NCBI GenBank assembly: GCA_012064385.1
Contig: QRDG01000474.1
Coordinates: 391,087 to 455,086 of the forward strand
Source: Puccinellia tenuiflora
Taxonomy: Eukaryota; Streptophyta; Magnoliopsida; Poales; Poaceae
Reading direction: 5' to 3'
DNA length: 64,000 bases
The notes below the pieces were generated by a model. That model saw only the letters and a program-made list of their open reading frames with translations. It made no database searches and was not told the DNA's origin. Position numbers and translations under genes: made by a program. This document shows positions 9,781-20,118 of this stretch, in pieces. The stretch's first letter is position 1; each line of letters starts with the position of its first letter.

Positions 9781-12727
9781 CTAATCGAAGTAGTCCTCCC
9801 CCATTGGGTCTTCGTCCCACCGGGGCAGCTGCTGGTTGACGGCGACCTCCAGGGGCTGCGGCGGCGGCATGTTCAGGTCGAGCACCAGGGCCTGCTCCTC
9901 CTGCATGTTCAGGTCGAGCTCCACGGGCGGCAGCAGCATGATGTCGTCGACCATATTGTGGTGTGCCTGGTTACACCGGCATGGTTCCAGGCCTGCTGCT
10001 GCTGGTGTTCCCACCTGACCCCCGTAGCTGGGGTTCCCGCACCGGTAGCAGAACACGAAGCGGCACCTTCAAAACATGTGCAAAGCGCGACAGAGAGTTA
10101 GCAGATCAGCTCAGCATAACTTTTCGAGCACAGTTCGAGCACGAACGAGACATGTTCAAAAAGGCAGGTTGGGCCGGATATGATATATACCATGCATCAA
10201 GACAATAAAACAAGAGAAATAAGACATGTACTAGATTTAAATAACAGGCAAATGGATAAGTAAAACACCATTGCCTGCAAATTATGCATTGTATTTTCGA
10301 ACTATGAGCTAAAGATTTCAAATAGACGTAGCATGGGCTAAAGATAACTACAAGACCGAGATGATGTGAAAGTAGAAGACGATGTAAAATTGTAAATGCC
10401 AAAATAAAAATAACAGTGATGTGAGAATTAGTCCCGAATGAAGTGATCAAGCTATCACATATATCTCCAGTTGGCCGAACTTGTCTCAAATCCTAGTCAC
10501 ATTTTGGAGTCTTTGATACATCTTTGCTCCATATATAACAGTTAAGTTTTGCTGAATAAATACACACCAGCAAAATGGAAACCATAGACTAACTAACACG
10601 GGATTAAGTGCACAACTAATTGACTCAGACCAACTAATTTCAGACAGACAATAGGGGATTATAATAGAACATAAATAATTAAGAACATGCATATTTAAGA
10701 CAAAAAATAGAAGAGAGCATCTCAGAGCAGTACCTGCATGTCATTCGACTGCATCCATCAATCCTCTCAACGTACATCTTGCAGCTCGGGCACTGCTTCC
10801 ACTGGCGATCGTGCGCCAGCTTCCTCACGAGCTCGGCGTCCGGGCCCTTGGCGCAGTCATGCCCGCCGAGAGCGGTGCCGTCGGAGCTCCACACCATGCC
10901 GCATGTGGCGCACAGGGCCTCCCCGCACGCCGGGCACGCCGCCTTGGCCGCCTCCGCGTCGCCGCTGGTCTCCAGCAGGACCCCGCACCGCCTGTTCGGG
11001 CAGTACGCGCGGCGGTCCGGCCGGAGCGAGTTCTCGGTGAGCCGCGCGCCCCAGTCGACGAACGCCTCGTACTCGATCGCCTTTTTGCACTTCTCCGGGT
11101 GGAGCATGCCTCGGCCGCCACCCTCCCCGCCCCTGCCGCACGCCGGGTCGGGGCACGGGATGGGCAGCTCGGTGGAGCGGATCCTGCTCTCGACGTACGT
11201 GGTCATGCACGACGCGCAGAACTTGTGACTGCAGGGGAGCCCGTGGAAGAGGTCGAAGACAGGAAGATTGTCCATGCAGATGCCACAGGTGAAATTGGGG
11301 ACCTCGTGATCGGCGAGAGGGGGCACCTTGGGCGCCCTCGTCGACGGGCCGGGCTCGTCAGGATGCACGTCGGCCGGGGTGACGCCCCACCTCTGGCAGA
11401 AGGCCTGGAGCGAGAATCCATGCCCTTGGGCGACCGTGACGGCGGGATTGCAGGGTCCAGATTCAGATCTCGGAAGACATAGTTGCAAAGATTCATTGAG
11501 GTCCTGCACCTCCACCTGCTCTGGCTTCTCATCGTCTTCGGGGACGACAATGGACTCGTACCATCTGTTGTTGTCCCCATCTTCCATGCCCGCGAAGATC
11601 ATCGCCGACTCGGCATCGGCAAGGAGGGACCGTCGTTTAATGGAAACGGGGTCGTTGTTGTTAGGGACGACGGTCGCTCTTGTCGGTGGGGCCACAGCGC
11701 CGCATCCTGCCGATGGGACGACGTTGGCCGGCGCCGGGGTCTCGCTTGCTACAGTGGAGGCTTTTCCGTCTTCGGGGACGTGCTGGGTTGACGAGGAGCC
11801 GGCGGCGTCTTTGGAAAGCACCGACAGTCTCGCCGTAGTCGTGGCGAAATCACGGGGACCAGGCCTCATAAATCTGGGAGGGGTGGTGTTTGTGCGGGCG
11901 CCGCGGTTGGCCGCCATGGTTACCGACCGAGGGAGCAAGGCGGCCTCTCTCTCTGCCTCCGGTTGCGCCGACGATGAGGCGGGATCGCCAATGCTTTCAC
12001 TCGGCACAGCTACCACAGCAGCGAGGATCTCCCGGATTCTCTTATCGTTGCCGAGGGAGACGTCCCCACTCTCCGCCTCCTGAACGTTCTCGAAGGTCCC
12101 TCTCGCTCTTGCTTGAGGCGGGACGTAGGGCTGGACGACGGGGTCCTTGGGTTTCAGGGCATAGGGTGCGGTGCCGGCCCAGACTCTCCCCGGCTTGGTG
12201 GCGTTGAAGCCGACACCGGCGCGGGAGGAGGAGGAGGAGCTGGGGAAGTCGCTGAGAGGCAAGTCTAGGGCCGCCCGCAGGGAGGGGCGATCCATGTCGC
12301 GCAGCTGCCACTCCTCCATCTCCATGAGGTCCTGCATGTACAGGCGGTGCGCCATCTCCTCGTCGGCCGCAATGGCGGCGGCGCGATTCTGCCGATCCAC
12401 CTCCTCCGCCGCTGCCACGTCGTCATCCATGTACTCGTCGTAGATGGGAGCCGCGGCGGCGGCTTCGATACCTTGCCGATCCGCCTCCTCCTCTCCCTCC
12501 ACCTTCACCTTCCCCTTCTCCTTCTCCACGTCGTAGACGAAAGCATCAACTGCGGCGCCAGGGGTGACTACTTCCTCCTTCTCCTCGTGCACGACGTAGA
12601 ACTGAGCATCAGCGGCTGCGGCTGCGGCGCCAGGGGTGACGATAGCTTCTACTTCCTCCTCCTCGTCCATGTAGACGTCGTAGACGGGAGCATCGGCGGC
12701 AGCGGGTTGGGAGTTTTCTTCTTCCAT
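9781..12727 (-). CDS. RBR-type (RING1-IBR-RING2) E3 ubiquitin-protein ligase, two exons
   Basis: Predicted 759-residue protein from exon 1 (12727-10734) and exon 2 (10066-9781); the intron (10733-10067) has GT/AG ends and joins in frame. RBR ligases take ubiquitin from an E2 through RING1 onto a RING2 cysteine, then pass it to the substrate. RING1 is at about 481-531 (CGIC, CSHKFCASC, CPDPAC), IBR about 576-625 (YCPNRRCG, CPACGEALCATC, HDC), RING2 about 646-675 (CPSC, GCSRMTC, FCYRCG). Cys659 is the predicted acceptor cysteine, but the residue two after it, normally His, is Arg661. Residues 1-120 hold degenerate acidic Y-D-x-Y-M-D-E repeats with VTPGAA; 120-450 look disordered. The C terminus has two LDLNM motifs (715-719, 727-731), the second also reading DLNMPP (EAR-like). 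Substrate unknown. The long frames on the opposite strand here are shadows. Confidence 0.88.
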
Positions 12728-12846
12728 TGCACTTCACGAGATCTCAGTCCTTGGCGCGCGTAGCAGGCTAGCTGGATTTCGTCGATCTTGGCTGCGTTTC
12801 ACGAGAGAATTTTCTTCATGACCTGCACAATAGGAAGGGGGCGGCG

Positions 12847-12852
12847 TATATA
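12847..12852 (-). promoter_or_regulatory. Probable TATA box of the RBR gene
   Basis: TATATA reads on the minus strand about 120 bases upstream of the predicted start codon at 12727, a reasonable core-promoter distance for a short 5' leader. No other TATA-like site lies closer. Position-based call. Confidence 0.45.
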
Positions 12853-12859
12853 AGAAGGT

Positions 12860-13280
12860 TTCTTGGGCGCCGAGTTGTTTACCAGCTGTCAATCCGTCAT
12901 TTAGCACTAAGCGGATCCAAATCAGACGTACGAAGTCGAAACTCTTTCCAAATACAGATTCGTGCTGGATAGGAAGGAGAATCTTGCTTTCCAGAAAAAT
13001 AACAGTTTTGCTATTTGACTGTTGACTGATTTTCTTTTCGTCAAAAGTCGATTTTCCTGTCCGTTATCAGGCCGGTGTGGCTGCTGTGCTCACGGCCTTT
13101 CTTTGCATGCTGTGTTCACTCGTTGCTCTTGCTCCTCTCCTACCATAGCATATGCATGATTACGACTACATGTTCGTGGTTCCTCTCCTCTCTTGCCAGT
13201 TGCCACATGCATGATTAGTGTAGTAAGCCGTTAGAGCCACTTGTATTTTTTGTCAGTTCCCTACTTGACATAAATTCGAT
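12860..13280. other. Upstream region of the RBR gene
   Basis: Non-repetitive AT/GC-mixed DNA between the presumed promoter and the tandem array. No coding frame or defined element is supported; any distal promoter elements cannot be identified by eye. Confidence 0.4.
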
Positions 13281-13284
13281 CCCT

Positions 13285-13880
13285 ATTACACTAGTAATTA
13301 CATGATTTTGGAACATGTAAATTTAGGTAAACCACACTGTAATTTTTGTTTTGAAATCATGTAAACTAGATTTTTTTTCAAAATATACACTATTTTTCCA
13401 CATGTAAATTACTACTCCCTCCGTCCAAAAATAAGTGTCTCAAATTTGTTCAAAGTGGATGTATCTAGACATATTTTATGTATAGATACATCCACTTTTT
13501 GTCAAACTTGAGACACTTATTTTTGGACGGAGGGAGTAGATGCTAGTAATTATGTGACATAAATTACATTTCATTTACATTAGTAATTACATGATTTTGG
13601 AACATGTAAATTTAGGCAAACCACACTGTAATTTTTGTTTTGAAATCATGTAAACTAGATTTTTTTTTTCAAAATATACACTATTTTCCACATGTAAATT
13701 ACTAAATGCTAGTAATTATGTGACATAAATTACATTTCATTTACACTAGTAATTACATGATTTTGGAACATGTAAATTTAGGTAAACCACACTGTAATTT
13801 CTGTTTTGAAATAATGTAAACTATATTTTCTTGTTTTCGAAATATACAATGTTTGCTACATGTGAATTACTAAATGCTAC
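13285..13880. repeat. Tandem repeat, three units of about 166 bp
   Basis: The block beginning TAGTAATTACATGATTTTGG recurs at 13292, 13581 and 13747. After removing the 122-bp MITE and its 2-bp duplication from the first interval, the spacings are 165 and 166 bp. Each unit carries GGAACATGTAAATTTAGG, ACCACACTGTAATTT and an ATACACTATTTTCCACATG-like segment; the third unit is the most diverged. AT-rich and non-coding, about 1 kb upstream of the RBR gene. Confidence 0.85.
13415..13536. mobile_element. Stowaway MITE (Tc1/Mariner type), 122 bp
   Basis: Terminal inverted repeats CTCCCTCCGTCC and GGACGGAGGGAG, with TA on both sides (13413-13414 and 13537-13538). The whole element is close to a perfect hairpin (CAAATTTGTTCAAAGTGGATG pairs with its complement). 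Termini, TA target and size are diagnostic for Triticeae Stowaway elements. It sits in the first unit of the 166-bp array only. Confidence 0.95.
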
Positions 13881-16120
13881 ATCTAAATTAGCATGTATAT
13901 GTACAATGCTCCAACATAAGATATATTGTTAACACATATATACATTGTAAATAACACGTAATATTCGACTTTGTTGCAATAGGAAACATGTAATTATCCA
14001 CGTGTCAACTTATAACTGGCAGAAAAAATTGACTTATGGCGAATTGAAAATCAGTCAAGTGCCAAATAGACACCCCCAATAATAAATACAAAACGAGTAG
14101 GTAAAAAATATCATCTTAATTATCACAGTAACATGGTTTTTTTTTCGACACATTCATGAACAAACAAATCTGGTGGTTTCAAGTCTAAGCAAATCTATTT
14201 CGTTTCCAACTAAGAACAAACATTTTGCTACTCAAAAAGAAGAATAGAACCAACATTAATTTTCAACATTCTCATGTAATCGCCATCATCCCTATCACCT
14301 CCCTCTCACACGAACAATTTAGATCTGCCGCCGCCATACCCTCGACAACCACTACACCGCCCGACAACATCATCCATATAGTGCTAACCCAGTTAACGGC
14401 GCCGCACATATAAACAGTTTCTTCCAATGACAATTATATATGCATCAACTACATATTATTACGCACATCAAAGCTGTAAAAATTGAATATAAAAACAAAA
14501 GTTGAGTATCATACCATTTGAAGAAGAAGCTCTCGAAGACGATTATGACTAGTTGGACGATGATTTGTGCCGATTGGTCGATGGCTATTGGCTTGGAAGG
14601 AGAACATCAATGACAAAGACAACCGCAAGGGTGGAGATGGACGGCTTGACAGAACAACATATATGCTTATGGAAGCTAGGGGTGGAAGATTTGACGGAGG
14701 GATAGATCTGACGAGGCAGTTTTACAAGCAATGGTGATGGTTGGGATAATGGAAAACGAGAGGGGCGGATATTGTTAGCTGGTTTGTTGTCCTGGGCACT
14801 AGTGGCGGCGCAAAATAGGTGGATGGTGTTGGAGTATATATAGGGGTAGGTTGACCTAGGCACTAGTGGCGGCGCAAAATAGGTGGATGGTGTTGCAGTA
14901 TATAAGCTAGGGTTGGAAAACATAGGAGGGATCACAACCTTTGGATTTGATCTAGGTAGATCTTAAGTGGGCCATATGATTAGGCTTTATCAAAATAATT
15001 CTTAAGTTAATCTTTGATTGGGTTTAACCGGAAGAACCATGACAAACACAAAAAAAGGCCTTGGCCCTAAGCGGAAAAACATTAGGCTCAAGCCAATTTG
15101 GGTGAAAGGGTTGCTCGGTACAAAATGGGTAACTGCTAAAATGGGCTCCACTTAAAATGGGTTCGGTTTGTTGGATAGTCTTGTACAAGAATAGGTTAAT
15201 GCGCCATCTTGGTGTTGTGCCAAAAATGTCTGACTTCACCGTTGTATTTGGACGGGACCACATTGTTATATGAACAAATATATGACACGTCAGATCCAAC
15301 ATGGTATACTCATCATTTCGGACAGACTAGGGAAAAGTGAACGATGATTTTCAGTCAACATAGCACCTATATAGCATCTACTTAAAAAATCTAGCATAGA
15401 TTGATGGTCAAACATGAAATAGACTTCATAGATAAGTTGTTGATTGAATAGGAAAACACTAAAATTTGCAACTAACGATGCTCGATTTTTTATCGTGGAA
15501 GTTAGACAATTTAGTCTTTTAAGAAAAATTGATACGTTATTGTGACAATGTGTCACCCTAGGTTTACAGGATTTTTTGGCACCATTTTTCTATGAGAGTC
15601 GGCATAAGGTGGATCACAACACCACACCACAATGAGTGTCACCACATAGGTGATCAGAGAAGTAAGAGCTCCAAACCCAAGAGAGGCACAAAATAAAAAA
15701 TTGAGTCGGCTTAATCCGAAATGAACAGGTGTTTAGTCAAGTGAGAGAGACCTTACTACTGAAACATTTTCTTTCATTTTCCACATTTATTTTTATTTGA
15801 TATCATGACAACATGGACTTATCATTGTTGTCTTTCTTTTTGCAATGGTGCCCTTTTTGTGATGGATCATCTATAACTTATATGGAAATATGGATTTATG
15901 TCATTCAGGAGAGGACCCTGAATTGGGCCACACCGCGAGCTGGCCCATGTTTTCTAGGATATTTGGTTCAGATTTAGGTCCAAGCACCAAGCTAAAGCTA
16001 AAAATGGAGCAATCATAAGGGAGAAGTTTTACTTACAAACATGTCTTAGCTTAGGAATAGGATTTTGTAAAACAAAATAAAGGAAAAATGGTTAACAGGG
16101 AAAATATCCTAGGTGATTTC
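13881..16120. other. Intergenic DNA with a local 64-bp duplication
   Basis: AT-rich sequence without a supported gene. The one structure I can show is a direct duplication at 14791-14840 and 14855-14904: both copies hold GGCACTAGTGGCGGCGCAAA, AATAGGTGGATGGTGTTG and AGTATATA, spaced 64 bp. Minus frames at 14585-14935, 15024-15302 and 15290-15556 have no recognisable domain. Confidence 0.4.
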
Positions 16121-16318
16121 CCCATCTTGTTGCGAGAGCCAAAGTTGCATTGTTGGGATAACACCAGCCAACCTCCAAGACCGTGTTTCATCTATGATTC
16201 AGCCTAGGATTTGAGGAATAGAGCACATGTTGCCACGTGACATCCATTCATTTCTTTCTTTCCAAACCTGCCACCAGATAAGCATCGTTGTCAAATCCCT
16301 GGATTCTTTGTCTTCATT
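16121..16318 (-). pseudogene. LINE reverse-transcriptase C-terminal remnant
   Basis: Reading minus from 16318 gives ESRDLTTMLIWWQVWKERNE, followed after an in-frame TGA (16201-16199) by IIDETRSWRLAGVI. The W-x-I-W-K-E-R-N and DE-x-x-x-W-x-x-AG pattern is what ends plant LINE ORF2 proteins (after the zf-RVT region). Only about 66 codons remain and one is a stop, so it is a dead fragment. Family assignment is from the motif pattern alone. Confidence 0.6.
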
Positions 16319-16422
16319 GCTCAATATGGCGGCTTATTGTTCTCACAGATCGCGCAAGTAAGGTCTAGGTTCAAATTGCAGCAGCTGGAACGGCTCAAAA
16401 AGCCTATATGCCACCCGCTTCC

Positions 16423-17834
16423 TGATGCATGTAAAATGCATACATGAACTTTGCACTATAATACTTGTATTCCATTTATATTTGCATCATATAAGGTGTA
16501 TATTACTGTTATTTAATGATTTTTGGTAATTAATAATGATTTCCCCTATTTATGGAATTAATCCTGCGTAGGCAGAAAAACCCTATTTCTTTCCTTATTT
16601 ATTTCAGGGCTTAACGACGTCATAATGAGCTGCAAATTTACGGGGATCATTTTTTTGGAATGAGGAAGACCTCGGAGCGAAGGAAGCAAGCAAACGGAGG
16701 CCGGAGGGCCAAAAGAGGGTGCCCCACACGGCCCCTGTACCTGGCCGCGTGGGCCCGCCTCTTTTGGGCCTCGTGGCTCCGTTTGCGTCGATCCTTCTTC
16801 CCGAAGCTTTCTCGTGACCTAAAAACTCCTATATAAAGAGCCCCCGAGGAGTTTCACGAGGAGGCGGCGGAGAAACACAAAACCAGAAACAGAGAGACAG
16901 AAGGCTGCCACCGGAGAAGATCAGAGGGGGGAAATGCCGCCGGAATCCACCTCCGGAGGGCTCCACCCCCCTTCGGCGTGTTCATCATCAACTTCTACAG
17001 CAAGATCATCTCATCTCCCCACTGTAAACTCTTGTCAAACATGATGTATGGTGTAATATACTTTTCCCTTGATCTATTGTGTCTCTCCATCTATGTTTGA
17101 GAAGTGATTTGTTCATGGCATTAGTGAAATAGTTCGTTGATTGGTTGCATACAAGTTTTGTTATCTTTTATGATTGTCTTGATGTACAATGTATGAGTGC
17201 ACGCATATGTTGGGGAATGCATGTAAGGTGATCACCGGTAAGGTAATGGAGTGAGGGAGACTTGGGAGGACATGTAAACCCGAGATCGAATCATGAAGTT
17301 ACTCTATTGGGGGGTATATATGGGGGACCCTAGAACTTAAGGCTATGGTGGGACAATTATGTCTTAATAATTCTTCTGCTGCACATTTAATTGGCCATGA
17401 GATCCATCATAAGAGTTGTGTAATTTTCTCATTTACTTGGCTACACCTATTTATGGCTCCCCCATAGAAGAAACAATTAAGACTAAAACATGTGCTTCAC
17501 TAATTGTGACAACCACACGAATGAAATAACAATTGCCAGAACATTTGCTCCCTTGAGATATTTGCTACTTGAGATCCTTGCTACTTACTACTTTAAGAAA
17601 CTTGCATTAGAAAACTTGCTCTTAGAAACTTGTTGCTAGATAAACCTACTCCACATCACTTGCTTCCATTAGTTAGTTCCTTTCATACTCAAATTTATTG
17701 CTTTGCATAAAAGGCATATAAGAGGGTTATAGGGCTTTAGAGAATAGATAGTTTACCTTCAGCTCCTCGTGGGTTCGACACTCAAATACTTATCGAATTG
17801 TGCTACAGTGATTCCTTGCTCTTGGGGATTATCA
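16423..17834 (+). mobile_element. 5' LTR of element A (Athila/Sabrina-like Ty3/Gypsy)
   Basis: Starts TGATGCATGTAAAATGC and ends CTTGGGGATTATCA, 1,412 bp, with TG..CA ends and a plus TATA box (TATATAAA, 16830-16837) followed by a short GC-rich leader. A tRNA-Asp-like primer site follows 10 bases after the end. No matching 3' LTR lies in the window because the element is interrupted at 22617. Confidence 0.75.
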
Positions 17835-17844
17835 AGTACTTTTC

Positions 17845-17862
17845 TGGCACCATTGCCGGGGA
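17845..17862 (+). promoter_or_regulatory. Primer-binding site of element A (tRNA-Asp type)
   Basis: TGGCACCATTGCCGGGGA closely matches the 3' end complement of plant tRNA-Asp used by Athila-type elements (canonical TGGCGCCGTTGCCGGGGA, two differences). It lies 10 bases after the LTR end, the right place for minus-strand priming. Confidence 0.7.
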
Positions 17863-17935
17863 GCGTTGTGCTAAACTTTTATTCTTGTTTGCATTGCATA
17901 CTAACATATATTTCAAAACCCAAAAAAAATATAAA

Positions 17936-18723
17936 ATGGAAAATTATTATGAAAACGCCTTGATAGCTGCTGAATTTAGAAAATCAAATGAAGGGAAAAG
18001 ATTAGGAGGCTACATAGAGCTTCTATATAAAATTGCTAGTGAGCTGCTTGATTATCATGAGGAAGAAATTTGTTGCTCTAAATACTTTAGACACTTTGAA
18101 TTCCAATGCCCTTCCAATAAATACGAACCTGTTCTTGCAACTTATCATACATGGAATTATGCTCACTTAGGGATGGAAGAAGTAGAGCAATTTGTTATTT
18201 TTATGGGAGCCTATGAATTATACACCTTCATTGATGAACATGAAACCTGCCCTATAGCTTCTCATTATAAAGTTTTTATTTCCAATCTCCTTGAAATTTG
18301 CATACGTGAATTTGATGAAAATATCTATGTTGTTGACACAAGGAAGAGATTTGCCCAAGGTAGTACTGATGTTTTGCAGGAAGAAGATGATAAAAGCCTA
18401 AGCTTGGGGATGCCCGTGCAACCCCAAGAAGATGATGAAAATGATGAACAACTAGAGAATGAAGAGAAGGAACTTCCACCTTCACCACCTATGGATGAGG
18501 GTAACACTCAAGATTTTGCTAATGATAAACTTTGCTTTTATGACTCTGATGATGAGGAAGAATATCAACCTTTGCCTAATGAGAACATTATTAATAATGA
18601 TGAAGAATATGGTTTAGACATGCTATATGATAATGCTTTACATGATGATCCATTATGCTCATTAGATGATAAGTCTTTATATGGTGATTTGATGTCTACA
18701 CACGCTTCTATTCTTGTGGACAG
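17936..18723 (+). pseudogene. Element A leading ORF, broken by LTR insertion
   Basis: From ATG 17936 about 262 codons run to the junction with LTR copy B at 18724, where the frame leaves its own sequence and stops at 18775. The product begins MENYYENALIAAEFRKSNEG and becomes very acidic (DDENDEQ, DSDDEEEYQPLPNEN). The second half appears to resume at 20119 (HDSIQNYVVMFNFNACNYYE) and runs to a stop at 20380. I see no zinc knuckle, protease or polymerase. It resembles the leading ORF of Triticeae Sabrina-type non-autonomous elements; this is from memory, and function is unknown. Confidence 0.6.
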
Positions 18724-20118
18724 TGTTGGGCCTCCAAGAGCAGAGGTTTGTAGAACAGCAGCAAGTTTCCCTTAAGTGAATCACCCAAGGTTTATCGAAC
18801 TCAGGGAGGTAGAGGTCAAAGGTATCCCTCTCAAGCAACCCTGCAATCACAATACAAAAAGACTCTTGTGTCCCCAACACACCCAATACACTTGTCAGAT
18901 GTATAGGTGCACTAGTTCGGCGAAGAGATAGTGAAATACAAGTAATATGGATGATTATAAGTAGTAATTGCAATCTGAAATAAAAATGGCAGCAAGCAAA
19001 CATGTAGCAGAACTTGTTGTAAACGGTGTTTTAATGCTTAGAAACAAGGCCTAGGGATCATACTTTCACCAGTGGTCACTCTCAACAATGCAATCATAAC
19101 TGAATATAAATATAAGCACTTCAATATACTACTCCAAAGTATTCTCCGGCTGGATAACGAACACTAATTCATTGTGTAGGAATGCAAAAGCACGCCTCAA
19201 ACATATATTCCCAAGTACTAATGAATACCCCACACTGGACCATGAGCATTCATAGGAGGTACTAACACACCACAATTTCATAGAGACATCCAACTCAAAT
19301 AATAAATCAGTGAACAAGTATCTTGTGAAATATAGCCTAAAGACCCACACGGTGCAAACACTGTCACCTTTACACACGTGGGACAAGGAGTCTCCGGAGA
19401 TCACATAAATAAAGCCCACTTGAGTAACATAACAACATCTAGATTGCAAAGCTCATGATCACATATAGATCACATCATGGGAGAGAGAGATATAGACCAC
19501 ATGGCTACCGGTACGGCCCTCAGCCCCGAGGGAGAACTACTCCCTCCTCACCATGGGAGTCAGCAACGGCGATGAAGATGGTGGTGGAGTCGATGGAGAT
19601 GGCTCCGGGGGCACTTCCCCGTCCCGGCAGGGTGCCGGAATAGAGACTTCTGTCCCCCGAAACTTGTCGGCGATGGCGGTGGCGGCTCGGGTGTTTCTGT
19701 CGAATATGGCGTATCCCCTTAGGGTTGTCGCGTCAGGGGCAATATATAGGCGAAAGGGCAGCGTCGGAGGGCTCCCGTGGGCCCCACACCACCTGGTGGC
19801 GCGGCTGGCATGGGTCCCGCGCCACCCTATGGTGTGGCCGGCCCACGGCCCTCCAGGTCCTCTCCTTCGGGCTCCATGTAGTCCATTGAATTATAAGACT
19901 GCTGCTTTTTGTCCCGTCCAATTCCGAGAATATTTCCTTAAGTACTTTTCTGAAACGGGAAAACAGCAGAAAACAGGAACTGGCACTGTGGCATCTTGTT
20001 AATAGGTTAGTTCCAGAAAATGCATAAAAATGCTATAAGATGTAAACAAAACATGTAGCAAATGGTATGAAAACAAGCATGGATCATAAGAAATTATAGA
20101 TACGTTGGAGACGTATCA
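18724..20118 (-). mobile_element. LTR copy B (Ty3/Gypsy, Fatima/Sabrina-type), minus orientation
   Basis: On the minus strand it starts TGATACGTCTCCAACGTATC, the hallmark of a very abundant Triticeae Gypsy LTR. The plus-strand left end reads TGTTGGGCCTCCAAGAG. A minus TATA (TATATAT, near 19739-19746) and a GC-rich leader fit the orientation. No internal sequence is attached, so it is a solo or truncated LTR. The flanks GACAG and TGATT do not match, so a small deletion at one end is likely. Confidence 0.75.

Noticed and set aside
10738..12763. Plus-strand frames of 100-250 residues across the RBR gene
   Set aside because: Shadows of the minus-strand RBR coding sequence; no domain, and the minus frame explains RING, IBR and splice sites.
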